A DNA stretch of 64,000 nucleotides from Siderastrea siderea (taxonomy: Eukaryota; Cnidaria; Anthozoa; Scleractinia; Rhizangiidae). The notes beneath the pieces are model-generated. The model saw only the letters and a program-made list of their open reading frames with translations. It had not been told where the DNA came from and ran no database searches. The position numbers were made by a program, and so were the translations under genes. Positions 21,270 to 34,259 of the stretch are shown here, one piece after another (the first letter of the stretch is position 1; each line of letters starts with the position of its first letter). Where the stretch lies: assembly GCA_964030785.1 (NCBI GenBank), contig OZ034971.1, positions 38,554,304 through 38,618,303 on the forward strand, written 5' to 3'.

Positions 21270-22688
21270 TGACACCATTATGTGGTCTAAGGTTAAACAT
21301 CTATCAAAAGATCTAGGTCATTTCTTTGCTACATTGCTTCTTTGGGTTTTTAAAATGTTAACTTATATAATGGCAAAACCCTTTTCACTACAAAGAAAAG
21401 AAACCCTTGTCTTTTCAACCAAAACTTTGAACGTTAATTCTTATGATCACTAAGGAATCCAGCCTCGTCTCCAGGCCTTTACGCGTTTATCGAGAGACAG
21501 TGGGAGGCTTGGAGCCAAACGCCCGATGAGCTCGACTGGTGACCATCACATTTGACTACGCGCTGAAGGCGACTGGGGCGAGGCTGCTTGGCGCCCTCCC
21601 CATAAATCCTAGATTTTGTATCGCCGCTGCCTTGTACCCAGGTATCTCGCTCAAAATGCACATTAGCGCGCAACGGAAGGTGGGAAGAAAAAAGAAGGCG
21701 AGACGGCGCTTCGCTTTTCGGTTTTCTCCTCCTTGATGCTTTGCGCTCGTTTCCAGTCGCCCGCGTTTTCGATCGTTTAAAGGAGAAGAACCTGTGGAGG
21801 AGGAGTGAGACAGTTATAAGATAATTGAAGGGTTTATGCTACAATTTCCTGTTTTCGAAAGGATTCTCTTACAGGCCCTATGTGCTTATTATGTTATGGC
21901 ATTTAATTGCCCGCAGTGATATTCCGGCTGCACAAATTCAAAACCTCTTATTGTCTTAAAGAGGTTGTTTTATGCAAGCGGGCCTTGGCTACATAAGTCA
22001 CACTCGCTCACCTTTTTTTTTCCTGTTTCTTTTTTCCCATTGCTAATTTATTCTTTGCATATTTTTCTTTTCTTTTTGCGTTTGTTACTGGAGGTGAGAT
22101 GTGATGACTGTAAAAACTTTGGAAGTAACAAGAAAATCGCTCTGAATTTAAGTCTTGAAAAAAGTTACGTAACGTCACTGTAAAAATAAGCGTTTATTGG
22201 TATCGTGGCACCCTCCGGGGCGCGGACAGCTTGGTCTTCACAAGTTAAACTATTAATTAATATGGTACTGTCTTGCCTAGGGAATATGTTCAGTATACGC
22301 TCATTACCAAGGAACGTACTTTTTTAACGATATTCACTAACATATTGCAGATTTGATGGTCGTACACATTTCAAAATGCCGTACTACAGGCAACCGTGTG
22401 GAGAAAAGAAGTTCGTTTATTCACAAGATCATGAAATGTGTACGACTTTTAAATTCAACCTAGTATCTTTAACGCTTTGTGGTTTAATATTGTCTCTTTG
22501 GACTCGTTGAGCAAATCGGTTATTTTGATTTAACGTGATAATTCTGTACAATGAAAAGAGAAGTTGTTAAGATAACCTGACATAGTTCCATTAAATACAA
22601 GTCCAAGCTAGAAAATTTGTTCTACAGTTTTGAGAGTCTGTCCATATGAATCATATTTACACTCCATTCTTTTCAAATTCAACTTAAA
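21270..22688. other. Intergenic region downstream of the lectin gene
   Basis: A GC-richer island with many CpGs spans 21460-21790; I see no confident coding frame in it. The rest is AT-rich. TTTATT at 22416-22421 and 22193-22198 read AATAAA on the minus strand and are candidate poly(A) signals for the lectin gene. Confidence 0.5.
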
Positions 22689-25600
22689 TTAGTCGATGAA
22701 ACCAAACTGATTTCCGCTCTCTGATCCACTTGACAATTCTCCTGACCCTGATTCTTCACCAGATCCCTCTCCATCGATTGAATTAGCGGTTTCAACAGGT
22801 TTAGGATTTCCCAGCATTCTCAGGGTGTCGACAGGCTCTATTTCGCACATAAAGATCATTGGTCCAATGGACGGGTTCACACACAGTTCGTCGTTCCATT
22901 GCTTGGCCTTCTCACTCCTTGAGATGTACATGTGACCGCAATTTTCGCCTCGCCCGTAGAAGTTGTTAGGTTCGCCGAGGGCCCAGTTAGAGTACAGAGG
23001 CGGGGAGGGGTCATTTACCCAGGAGAAACTCTCGTCCGAGGAGCCACGCAGTAATCCTATCCACATAAATCTAAAGAGAAGAGAGGAAAATTCAACATGA
23101 AAGGAAAATCCAAGTTATTACGCTTGAATACCGTTTGGTGGTCGCTTTATGAAGTTAACTTAGTTTGTCCATCAAATAAAAAAGATAGTGGCTGCACAGA
23201 AAGGAGAATAGAAAGTGAAAACAAGGATGAACTCAAGCAAAAAAGTTGGGTTGGTTAATGTTTTCCTTTTACACTGTACCGTGCTGTACTGCACTTACTG
23301 TTAGTACCATACCGTACCGTACTGTACTGTACTGTCTTGTACTGTACTGTACTGTACTGTACTCTACTGTACTCTACTCTACTCTACTGTATAAAAAAAG
23401 AGAACGAAATGTTGACTTTTGACGTTGCGGGATGTTCGCATATAAGAGACTTACACAAGAAAATGACTGGTCAGGCCAAATAAAAGTAGCCGTCAGCCTC
23501 GTTCTAACTGTGACCTCACCCGTCAAGCTCAAAGTTAAGATTGCCAAGGAGGTCTTACGCCATCGAGTTCGGGTCCAGGCTTCCCACTCTCACTTGATAA
23601 GCGCGTAAACGCCTGCGAACGAGGCTGAGTGGCCGCAGTAATGATGTAGCACCTTCGTTCAAAATAGCAGCCATTTTACACTGGGTTAATAGGCGTATTA
23701 GAACCTTGCTTGAAAGGCCTATGGGAATATGACGCCCAAGTAAATTTCTATCCGTTTGAGTCGACATGGTGGTAAGCATGCCTTATGTTCGAAAATTGTT
23801 CAGAAGGTTCATTATTAATGCATCCCTTTGCCTACCTTTCATCGAAGGCCCTGGCTCGAGCTAGTGCATACACAAAATGGTTTTCCTCTGAGGAACCAAT
23901 CTCGACCAAGTCTCCTCCGTGTTCCTGACAAACCTGTCTAGCCTGATTCCACTGGTTTGTCAACCGGTTGAACACCAAGTAGCAAGAAGAGCGATATCCC
24001 GTCCAGCCTTGTGGGCACGCACCAACTACGAGAGACATTCCGCAAGTCAGTCCGAAAATAGTTCCTACAGTTCCTGTCACGACTGGTCTTGTTTTAATGT
24101 AAAAGCTCAGCCTAATACCGAGGAGCTCTCTTCCTGCTCACTCGACTTGGCGCGAAATGTGAATTCAGTGACGTCAAGAACTTTTACGCCAAGTAGAGTG
24201 AGCGAGAAGAGATAGCCTGGGTCACACGGCTAGGCTGGTAAAAGTCTAGTCTGCAAACTGCTGCCTGCAGACTGCAGACTGCAGACCGCAGAACACTTTT
24301 TGCGATAAATTAAGTTTTTTTTCATTTTTTGCCCGCTATTAATGTAGTCAGCACTTAACCAATCTAAATGTGCGACAAATATGGCGGACGTTCGTTTGTT
24401 TGTGCACAGGTAGCCAAAGCTTTAGTTATGACTGAAAATTAATAAAATTTTATGAAATAAACAGTGTTACTTTGTTTATATCTTACGTACGTGCTATCTA
24501 GGGCAAAATTTCGCTCTCCGAGCGAGAATAACCGTCTTTCTAATTTTTGCTCCTGATTAGTATTATAATTATGAAAGGTGATACACAATTCACCCGCACC
24601 AAGCATTTAAATGATCTATATTTCTTGAAATGCGCCATTTCCACTCACAGTTTCCTCAAACCTGAAGGAATCAATAGTCGAAAAACAACTATACACTGGA
24701 AAAGTTCCATCTTTCCCAACATTTGTCACCATAAACGGCAATATTTTGAGCTTCTTGTACCTGAAATCAAATGTCGGTATTTGACCGCCGACCTCTGCGC
24801 ACAAATACATGCAAATATTCTAAATAAATCGTACAAGACAAAATCTACTGTGTCGGGGAGGCGTGCACGGTGAGCAAGAACAAATAGCCACGCTTCAAAC
24901 ATGAAACGTCGCACCCCAACACAGTAGCTTTTGCCATGTTCGCGTTATTGTGCGAATTGTCCAATGAGAAGAGAACAGCGGGATGAAATTAGCATATTTG
25001 CATATATTTGTGCGTAGAGGTCGGCGGTCGAATACCGACATTTGATTTCAGATACAAGAAGCTCAAAATGTTGCCGTTTATGGTGACAAACCACAAACGT
25101 TGGGAAAGATGGAACTTTTCGGGCGTATAGTTGTTTTTCACTATGGATTCATTCAGTCTGCACGACTGCAGTCTGCGTTTTCACCCGACCGCACAGCAGC
25201 GGACCTCAGCGATGTCAATTTTCAAATATGTTGCCATTGTAAAAGTGGCACTGCAAGTTATGTAGCTGTGGCTTCTTCATTGATTCAAAATTGTATTTTC
25301 GTTTTGCAAGAATTGTCACTGAAACGAGCTCCTAATTAGTTCCACACCTATATTGTAGGTTATATTTTACCTTTTTTATAGTAGTTATCATAATATGCAT
25401 ATATATTTTTAATTTTTACATTGTAAAGTAGGTCGCATTTCAGCCGGCCCGGGGGCTGCAATGATTTTACTTTTAATAAAGCTATCTATCTATCTATCTA
25501 CTTTTCTCTCGCTGCTATATGCTCCCTTCTGGGAGTTTTGAGAATTTGACTAAGAATGTTTTGTTGCTGTTGTTTCGTTTTGCGTTTCCAGGAACTAATT

Positions 25601-28600
25601 ACCTGATGACTTGACAATCAGCACACTGGTGACTTGATCAACAAGGCCTCGTTATGACAGGCAGAGAGCACCGACTTGCCGCGAGTTGATCAAGCAGAAT
25701 CAATTGCGATACAAAAAACACCAAATTTGTTTACCTTCGATTGGTCCTGCCACAGCCTCGATTTCATGTTGACTCAACACCCTGTCATATACCTGCATCC
25801 GGGTTATCCGGCCGTTGAAATAGTTCCCATCGTTCACCGCGCGCGCACCCATTCTTGCGCTTCTTTCTGTAGACAGATGAATCTTGGTCCCGATATCTCT
25901 CTGGCTGCTCACACGCCCGTCTACCCAGAGCTTTGCAATACCACTGGTATGATCGTAAGACATCCCCACATAACTCCACGCATTTGTCTTTAGCGGTAAA
26001 GCGCTGACAAAGCATGTCTTGCAACCGTCGTCTTGTTCAACGAATTTCGCGGCGAGGTGGTACTTGGAATTGACCCATAGACTCACTCCCCACCCCAGGG
26101 GATTGTAGTTGAATATCGGCCCACTCCTCGACTTGACATAAACCCAAGCCAGTAGCGTTATAGAGTCTTTCGCTCTCAGTGCCCCCATGTTTGGGAACTC
26201 GATGTAACTGCTGCTCTTTCCGGAAAACTGGTACGAGCCATTCGGGTGTCCATTTGGTCCTGGGGCGAGTCGGACTCCTCGCGCAATGCCATTGGGATTG
26301 CTTCTGCCACTGACATCCCAGGTTGTGAATTCGCCGTTCAAAGGATACAAGGCGATTGGAACTGGCAAGCTCACAGGAGTACCTGACAAGGATTAATAGT
26401 ATAGTTGGCTTAAGGCCATTTATAAAATACGTAAAAGATACAGGCTTCAAAACCCTATAGAAGCTCACATCTGTCTCCGAGCTGCTCTTCACCCCGTATT
26501 ATTTGCTCTCTTTCAAACTGTATAATAAAGTGCGAAAATTGGACTCCATCAAGACGGGTAGTGGGATCGGGAGTATACAATTATCCCAACTGAACCTCAA
26601 GCACCGGCCAAGTGGACCAGAGGGCGTGACAAGGAATTACCTCAAACCTACTCAGGGATTACATATATCGTAAAAAAGGCTGTCTGACGAAACATTTATG
26701 TTTTATTTAGGATTTGTAAATCATAAGTTTAGCCACAGAAAAGAAAAGGTAAAAGACTCTTAACTCGACACTATTATTTCCGCAGGGCATGAGCAATACC
26801 TGGTGTTGGAGGCTCAACAGAGTCCACTTCAATCACCTCCGGTTCTCGTTTTTTTGTAGGTTTCTCCTCTGTTACCATGGAAACTCTGTCAGTGGCATTC
26901 ACCTGGAATTGATCGTTGATATGTTGCGAAAAATGCGCCGTCCAGTTTGCGAGAATCGTGTTTAACATCGCTGATAAAAGAAAAGAAAATGGGAAACAAT
27001 TCATTTAACTTACTTTAAGTTACAAATGTGTAGATTATTCTAGTTGAAATGCTTTCATCCTTTTCCAGCCATTCAGGTAATGGTATGGTAATGTGGTCAG
27101 GCAAAACGATGAGGACAGAAGATGGGAAAGAGAAGAGAGGGAAGGGGGGCAGTCTTTTTACCATTGGCCTCGCTTCTTCTTAACGCTACTCCCCGATATC
27201 GTAACTTCTGGGAGTAGGCTAGTTAGCCCTTTAATCCGTAACAGTAACGAAAATGAATTTTCTCTTTACACTCATCTCTACTTGTTCAAACATAAAAAAG
27301 ACGAGAATAAAGAAAATGGTCATCGAGGATGGCGTTTAGACAAATTCTCCTTACTAGTTTCATAAGAAATGTACGGAGGATAGTAAGGAGAATATGCATT
27401 TTCATAGGAGCGGGCGTTAGATAAGAGGTGATAAACAACCAGGCGGGCAGCGCTGAGGTGGTTTTGATCACCTCATACCCAACAACATTAATTTTTCACT
27501 TTCGATAACAGCTGCCAAATTTTGTAGCCATATTTTTGGACAAAACGTTTTCACCTCATGGTGAAGACTGTTGAACTCCAGGGCACCTGACGTGGCATGT
27601 TGGAAAAGGATCAAGTATCCAGTCGAACGAAAAACCTTGGATTCGCGATGTGGTGAATTTTTTTTTTAACTGAGATTAAGGACAGAATACGCAAACGATC
27701 AGTGACAGGTCGGAACGTGACGTACGTTGGCGTCACCGTCCGAACAATTGCCGTACTGCTGCCGGATACAATTAAATATGCAGAAATCTGTTTGATTGAT
27801 TTTGTGTTTTATCCGTCTGTAGACATAAATATATATCCGTTAAATTATTTTATCTTAATTGAATTCTAATGCACAATTTTAAAATGGGAAACTTTCATGA
27901 TGAGACCGACTTCCATTCTGGCTTTGCGGAATCGCCTTTTGAATGCCATGGAAGAAAACGCTCAATTGTATCCGGTCGTAAGTAAATTCTTATGCACAAA
28001 TTGACAATCGGTTTCCGTCCCAAACACCTGTGGTCGCACCGTTCACTTAAAACGAGAATTCACGCGGAAAACCAACCATTGGAGTCCGTTCGCAGGCTTC
28101 ATTCATTCTGGTTTTGTGGAATGACCTCTTGAATAGCGTTGACAGGAAAAGTTAACCACCCGGAAGTGGATGGAGATGCGCGGCGGGGCCAGGATGTTAG
28201 CTGGTTTTTCAAAGCGGTGATGATTTTACCACGTTGTTTCATGTGTAAAGCCAAAAATCAATCGGGTGCTCTTATTTGGAAAATAAAATTAAAACACAAC
28301 AATTTGTTGGGAACAAAATACACCCTTCATACTCATGGAGTCCCCAAAACCCTGGTCTGTTCTGGTCTCTTTCACAAGCTGGTTATGAGTTCAACAAATG
28401 ATTCCCAAAGTATTTTTTGAGTAAGGGGGATTTTTCTCGCTACTTTCATCGAGAAATCGACTGATTATTGGCCAACCAAAGAGCGCCTATCAGCAAGACA
28501 TTAAAGTCGCGTGAGAAACCCATTTGGCCTTCTTTGGATGGGGTTAGTTGTACTACACACGTCATGACAATTATAAACGGCTTGTATCACACTTAATTTA

Positions 28601-31600
28601 TCCTGTTTAGACCCCATATTGATTTCGTCTTTTTGTCGGACTTTCCAGTTGTACTTCTTACATTAATTTTCTGCCATTCTGAAACCATTTTTAAAATTTG
28701 CAGTTTTCCCCCAGTGGTCAGAGCTAATTACGCGTCTATTTAAAAAAAAAAAAAAACCTAAATTGTGAACATTCAAATGAAAAGCTCTCTATCATCACTC
28801 TCATGTTTTTAACAAGATTTTTTCTAAACTGTTGGGAATTTGGCGAGTTTGGAACCTACGCACTCTTGACAGTCAAATAATTCGCCTCCTAAGCATAAAA
28901 TATAAACCAAACTCTTTTACATTTTATCACATATTTTAAAATTGAAGGCCGTGATTTAGATAAAAAAAATGCAAGCTTAATAGAGTTAAGACTGACGTGT
29001 TAAACGATCGTGGTCAAGTATTAAATGTTAACCCTATTTTTCCTTATGGACATGCCCTCAGTCATTGCCGTCAGTGAGTCTACCTTCTACTGACATCTGT
29101 GTAACTTCACGGTAAAGTCAGTGCAGGGACCGTTCAAACGAAGCTGTAGGCACGTACTTTCATGTTGCGCTGTTTATTGACAATCTAGCTTTAGCTTCTA
29201 ACTAGACTGGTGAAACCCCAACAGTGTGCCAATGAATTAACACTGATGAGCAGAAGTTTCATACGGTGCCAAGCACTTCTAAAGATGCATGTGGTAGCGT
29301 TTTAGATATAGACTCCATCGATAAAAATCCTGAAGTGTGACCATTCAAATGAAATCAACTGGACAATACTATCTTTCATGCTGTTTGTTGTGCGAAATTC
29401 AATAAAAATGAAATCCAGAATTTTCTCGTGATCCGAGCTCCCTCAGAGGATAGCGTGTCTTGATTGCGTGTGTAATCTCGCCCCGGGACACGCTATTGAC
29501 GCGCGAAAAGTGGCGATAACTGATAATTCATTGATCTTTGACATCACGCGATCAATAAAGCACGCTCCAGGTGATAACAAGCTGTGTTTGACAATTGACA
29601 GAGCGGCAAAATGTCAGTTCCGCCCGTCGAGATCACACAAAGGAATAATTGCATCGGTTTGTAACAAGTTCGGTTAGCAATTGATTTTGCAGGCTTCGTT
29701 TGTAGCGGTACAAATCATTGCGAACAGCCGACATATCAGCAAACCAATTATTAACTGTTTCAACATTTTTCAGAGATGGATTTCACAGAAATCGCTAGCA
29801 ATAAGTACAGATACTTGTACACCTTCCCTGTAAAGTTGAAACACAGGTCGTTGTTAATTTAGGTCTAAATTTTGAGTATGCACATGAAATTCAAATGTGA
29901 GCAATTAAGTGAAAGGGGTCGAGTTGTACTGACTGTTTTGTTGTTTACAATGCTTGTGAAGGTCTGTGACGTGATGCCAACTTTTGACTTTTTTTCACAA
30001 GGAATTTTTAGAAGGAAAAGATTGTCTTCTTGCAGTTTATAAGAGGGTTAAAGGGCCACCGGCTAAGCAATTTAACCCGAATAACAGTTGGCATGTCTAT
30101 AGGAAACTATAAGCTGGAGAAAGGAAATGCTAATATGCTACCCACAATTTCCTGTAACTTATTTCTGTTTAGACGGGTCACAGTTAGAAATATATGGCTC
30201 GAGATCCTGAAAATAAGTTGTATCCTAATATTTCCTTTCTTTTCAGTTAGTTTTGGTTTCGTGTTTGCAGGAGAAAGGTTTTATTCGTGACCTGAAGTTT
30301 TATGATTGCATGAAACATGAAAAACCGCAGATTACCGGCCAGTCTTATCAGTTAGGGGGGGGGGGGAGGGGAAGAAGACGGAGGGATATTAAAGGGAAAC
30401 TAGTGTATAATGAATATAATGAAGTATCTGCAGCTGTTTTTTTTTGTTTGTTTTTTGTTTTGTTTTTGCTGTTACTGTCGTTGTTGTTGTTGTTGTTGTT
30501 GATGATGATGATGCTCTTTCATTTGGGTTATCCCTTGAATTTGTGTGGAAACGTCGTGATTTTAAAGAGAACTGCCTTGTGAGACTATACATTCAAACGG
30601 ATTTTCACTATTTAAGAGGCTACCCAACTAAAGCGCCAGGACACAAAAGGTGGCCAGCTAGAAGAAGTGGTCGCTTACGAGAGGTCTCATATAAAGTGAC
30701 GATTTCCACGCTAAAAACAACGGCATCGTGTACAAGAAGTCACTTATGAGAAGTGGTCGTTTATGAGAACGGATCACTCAGGGAAAGGACCTGCCGCATG
30801 GGCTAGTGCGATGGGGAATTAACCTTTAAACAAATATAAAGCCGAGTAATTGGATTTCGGATGAACAAGCCAGATTTATGTGAACAGTATGACCTAAACG
30901 GAAACAAGGCAGTAAAATAACACAGGCCCGGAAAGGGGCTGCTCGTGTTTAGTTTGAAACAGGCTCGCGGGTTTGTTTCCCTGGAGCCAGGGGTCTATTT
31001 TGGGCAGAGAAACAGCGAACCTTAGGCTCAAAGAGACGAGGCTGCGGCAACAAGGCACAAGACTTTTGTCCAACCTATTCACGCTAGGGTTACGGTTTTT
31101 GAATCGGCCGGCATGTCCTAAAGCTCCCCACCTCTCCCCCCCCCCCCCCTTTTCGTTCCAAAATAATAAGAAACCTCCAGATATGAAGACTTCCAAGGTC
31201 GCGTTGAACGTGACTCATGTAATCGCGTAAGGGATGAAAACAAATATTCATGCGGAGGTATGAAGGATAAGAGATAAGAAACGAATTGGATAAACCATTA
31301 TTATATCAATACTGCTGTCCCGAGGTAAGACAAACTTCAGTTATTTATAGTTTTAGATAGATTAGTTACAAGTGCTGTCATTACTACGCCCCGAAAAGTC
31401 AATTGTAGTTAATTTGGCCGCAGATGTTTTCGTTAACCTTCTCATTTGTTTAGTTAACCTTCAGTTTTAAGCAGCCCCAACATGGAGAGATGTTCCAATA
31501 CAATAACAAATTTTAGGTCTGTCTTTTCGAAAGTTATTTGCCTTTTCCTTTGCCTGAAAGTATGGAATACGACTTGCAGCGTCAGGGGAATTGATTTGAG

Positions 31601-32969
31601 AACTCTTTAGCTAATGATGATTTTCCAGTGAGAGATTTCGATTTAGATTACCATGTGCAAATTGCAAAAAATCTGTTATGAAATCCGACTTTATACATCA
31701 CAGCTTGTTAAGTTAGTTTTTGAGATAAAGTTTACTCAAGCTTTCAAGACAATTGTACGGAAAGCGTATTAAGGTATTATGAAATACAGCTTGAGGTTGT
31801 CATTTCGTGCGTCCAAACGAGCCATTTGTCACTTTTATAGATTCCTGATGATATCAAATCGGTGGGGAAAAATTCCTCCACAAGTTTCGCACGGCATCTA
31901 TTTTGCCCTTAAACTACTGTCCATTTGGCGGAAAAAGAAGCGCTCTCTTAACTGTGAAAAAAAATTGCGATTGTCGTTAAATACTTGCACATTTTAAGCT
32001 ACAGTTTCTCATTCTGCAGTCTTTTATTCGTTTTATCTAATTACTGGAATGCGAGAAAGCCAAACAGATTAGTACTAAAATCTTAAAACGGAAAATAAAT
32101 AACGTACTTCTCATTGACTAATGGTATGCTAAAGCTCGCCACGTCACTTTGACGAATCAGATATTTTAGAGCGAGTCACGAAAAAATAGTACGGGCGTAA
32201 AGGGGTGTTTTTAGCTTTTCACTCTTCTCTTTTTTACTAGGGCCACTGAGAGAGAAGAATGAACAGCACCACAGAAATTAACTGCTTAATAGCCTTCACT
32301 CGAATGCTTACACTTTGGGATTTAATCTAAAGAGTCAGAAGTTAAAACAACATTACAAGATTGGGGCTCAGACTGAAGGAGAGGCTTAAACATACGAAAA
32401 ATAGGGATTGAGAGAATTTAAGGTAATTTAATGTCAACAAAATCTGCCCGAAACATGTTAATGAAATCAACTATTCCAAAAAACTGGTTTGTCAGTCTCA
32501 CCTTAAACGCAAACCGAACTTTTAGATGAAATAATGTAAGCTTATAAAATACTTGAAACTGTACATTATTTTGGAAAAAGTAAACATGAATTGTAACAGT
32601 ACCTCGAAGTGCTTTCTTTGTTGTTACGTCTCTCGCTCTTGACAGTTTCCTAATGGCCGGATTTATTTTTCCTTTGGAAACGTTCACCATCTTCTGCTCA
32701 ATCAAATCGTCTAAAGAGCTTCTCCATTCGTGCATAAACTCCGAAAACTCCTTTCGGGAAACACATTTAGAGTTCGCGCTTTGCTCTCTCCGTGTCGCAT
32801 CTGCATCTCTGCTACAACGAACTTCTTTCAAGTCGTCCCTTCCGCGCGAGGACACCACAGGACCTAACAGAATTCCAGCGGCAAACGCTGCGCAGATCAG
32901 AGCAAATATTGCAGCGTTACAGAGCCACGTTTTGTACGAACCATGAATAAAGCTCGTGTGTTTGCCCAT
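22689..32969 (-). CDS. Type II membrane protein with LamG and C-type lectin domains, five exons
   Basis: Exons: 32969-32603, 26970-26800, 26382-25735, 24025-23836, 23070-22689; all junctions are GT-AG and in frame, total 585 residues. I chose ATG 32969 (AACATGGG); the frame is open a little further upstream but without an ATG. Residues 15-39 (WLCNAAIFALICAAFAAGIL and on) are a single membrane anchor with a short basic N-terminus and no cleavable signal, so type II. Residues 40-179 are a charged, probably helical stalk. Residues about 185-395 are a LamG/concanavalin-like domain (LALYPLNG-like start, YIEFPNMG, ITLLAWVYV, LWVDGR, NGRITRMQVYDRVLS). Residues about 397-520 are a long-form C-type lectin domain starting CPQGWTGYRSSCY, with EPN (mannose-type ligand specificity) and WND calcium-site motifs. 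The tail is Glu/Ser/Gly-rich. I infer extracellular glycan recognition; I know no named orthologue. Confidence 0.85.
23310..23392. repeat. (GTACT)n microsatellite
   Basis: About fifteen units of a five-base GTACT repeat, turning into CTACT-type variants at the right. It lies in the lectin gene intron between the two halves of the C-type lectin domain. Confidence 0.95.
24664..25165. mobile_element. Long inverted repeat in the lectin intron, arms about 150 bp
   Basis: Left arm phrases AAAAGTTCCATCTTTCCCAA, AATCAAATGTCGGTATT and GACCGCCGACCTC all recur inverted at 25004-25165 with a few changes. The loop is about 190 bp. PstI-like CTGCAGA tandem phrases lie outside both arms (24257-24293 and 25170-25185), suggesting the full element reaches from about 24245 to 25190. 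Short open frames here are products of the arms. Confidence 0.7.
25340..25500 (+). mobile_element. 3' end of a LINE, with tetranucleotide tail
   Basis: The sequence runs through TTTCAGCCGGCCCGGGGGCT to TAATAAAGC and then (TATC)n. A poly(A)-like AATAAA followed directly by a short tandem tail is typical of the 3' ends of CR1/L2-type LINEs. Only about 160 bp remain, so the insertion is heavily 5'-truncated. The clade is an inference from the tail. Confidence 0.5.
27005..32602 (-). other. Lectin gene intron 1 (5.6 kb)
   Basis: This intron separates the membrane-anchor exon from the stalk exon. It contains the family P MITE at 27227, a TTG/ATG microsatellite near 30480-30512, G and C homopolymer runs near 30354 and 31136, and diverged single relatives of the 107-bp family S near 29.3 and 32.3 kb. 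I found no further exon. Confidence 0.7.
27227..27423. mobile_element. Family P MITE copy 3
   Basis: CCCTTTAATCCGTAACAGTA at the left matches the start of copy 1. Internal phrases such as TTGTTCAAACAT, GGACAAATTCTC-like GACAAATTCTCC and AGTAAGGAGAATATGCATTT are shared with it in the same order. The left flank is TTAG rather than TTAA and the right end is eroded, so this is an older copy. Confidence 0.65.
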
Positions 32970-33029
32970 GTTTAGGACTTCAGTTGCAAGCGTGCTAATT
33001 CTGGACAATCGGACAACTCCACACTGGTG

Positions 33030-33062
33030 AGTGAATCTAATTCGATAGCCTATATATATTGA
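33030..33062 (-). promoter_or_regulatory. Possible TATA box of the lectin gene
   Basis: On the minus strand TATATATAGGC lies about 85 bases upstream of the chosen ATG, at about 33050-33060. Transcription would then begin near 33025, giving a short 5' UTR. It supports the gene start but AT-rich context makes chance occurrence easy. Confidence 0.4.
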
Positions 33063-33950
33063 GCTGTCAGCGGAGGTTGCAAGAGGTCGTGAAATTAATA
33101 CACCCCGTATTGCTTTCTATTCTCTGCGTGGTTTCAAGATCATATCAAAAGATCAAGACAGTAAACAACATCATTTTATCTCTTTCCGTGGTTCTACGGT
33201 TTCGGAGATGGTCTTGACCAATCGCACATGTAATCGCCGCAGCGAGAAAATCGTCACAAGTTTGCCGACACCTTTGCCGACGTGCCTCAAGTGTTGTTAC
33301 ATGTTACGTTAACCAGTGTGCTGCTTTTCATTGGTTGTTCATTTGTGGTGTGGCTTTTGTGATCTATTCCCGACATCTGAACAGTAATTTCGGTAAGAAA
33401 GCAGGAACTATCGCTCGCCAAGAATTTGGCAGCTATTCAATAATGTTCATGTTTCTAGTCTTTTGTCGGCAACAAAAAGAATAAATTGAGCAGTCAGACT
33501 TTGTCAATCGTAAACTATATTTGGAGGCACATTCTCGCCAAAAATGTAAACACAACCAAATTAAAGCGTAAATTCTCAACTACCCATCATAAGAGAGCAA
33601 GTTCTAACTGAATGCAATCTTAGTTGTCCCAAACGTGATTTCCGTTGTACGCCTGGCTGCACGGGAGAAACCAATCAGGCTGAACTTTAACTTTGCTTTC
33701 CGAAATCGGTTTTAATCTTACCATAATTTTGCCATCTGAACTCCACCACTGATAGTTTGTTTTTGTTAAAAATGTATACAAGGCGGGCCTCAGACGCAAT
33801 TAACATAACTATTCAAAACTTGTCTGTGCCATTCAAATGAAAGCTACTAAACATACAGTACCTTCCCATCTATGCAACTGAAGTAATTCTACATGGCATT
33901 TGTTCCTCAGTAGAGGGGAAAGGCTTCATTCACCGCTTAAATGGGGGGAG

Positions 33951-34240
33951 CGGGGATGGCGCAGTGGTGAGAGCACTCCCCTCCCACCAATGTGGCCCGG
34001 GTTCGTTCCCGGACCCGGTGTCATATGTGGGTTGAGTTTGTCCTTGCTCCGAGGGTTTCTTCTCCGCGTCCTCCGGTTTTTCCTTCCTCCTCAAAAACCA
34101 ACATTTCCAAGTTCCAATTTGATCTGGAATCCGAAGGCCACAGGTTTGTCAGTTGAAAAACTGTTTAGTGTCACCCTCGTTAAACAAAGTCAATTTATTT
34201 GCCTTGTAACACACGGAATGATTGTAACGAGCGCTTTTGT
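33951..34240 (+). mobile_element. tRNA-derived SINE
   Basis: The head GGGGATGGCGCAGTGGTGAG contains an A box (TGGCGCAGTGG) and GGTTCGTTCCC (34000-34010) is the B box, spaced as in a tRNA gene. The body continues with TCATATGTGGGTTGAGTTTG and CCTCAAAAACCAACATTTCC, a tail I recognise as common in anthozoan genomes. The head lacks a full cloverleaf, so it is not a functional tRNA gene. RNA polymerase III transcription is inferred. Confidence 0.8.
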
Positions 34241-34259
34241 TCAGAAAACTGAGTAGGTC

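Noticed and set aside
23490..23628. A MITE bounded by CAGCCTCGTTC and GAACGAGGCTG
   Set aside because: The inverted match is only about 11 bp and no target duplication or inner similarity supports it.
24547..24914. Overlapping open frames on both strands
   Set aside because: They are formed by the arms of a long inverted repeat and do not resemble any protein.
32418..33008. An upstream non-ATG start and read-through 3' end for the first lectin exon
   Set aside because: The frame upstream of 32969 has no ATG, and past the donor at 32603 the translation becomes Phe-rich, intron-like sequence.
33951..34020. A tRNA gene
   Set aside because: A and B boxes are present, but the sequence between them does not fold into a cloverleaf and a SINE body follows.
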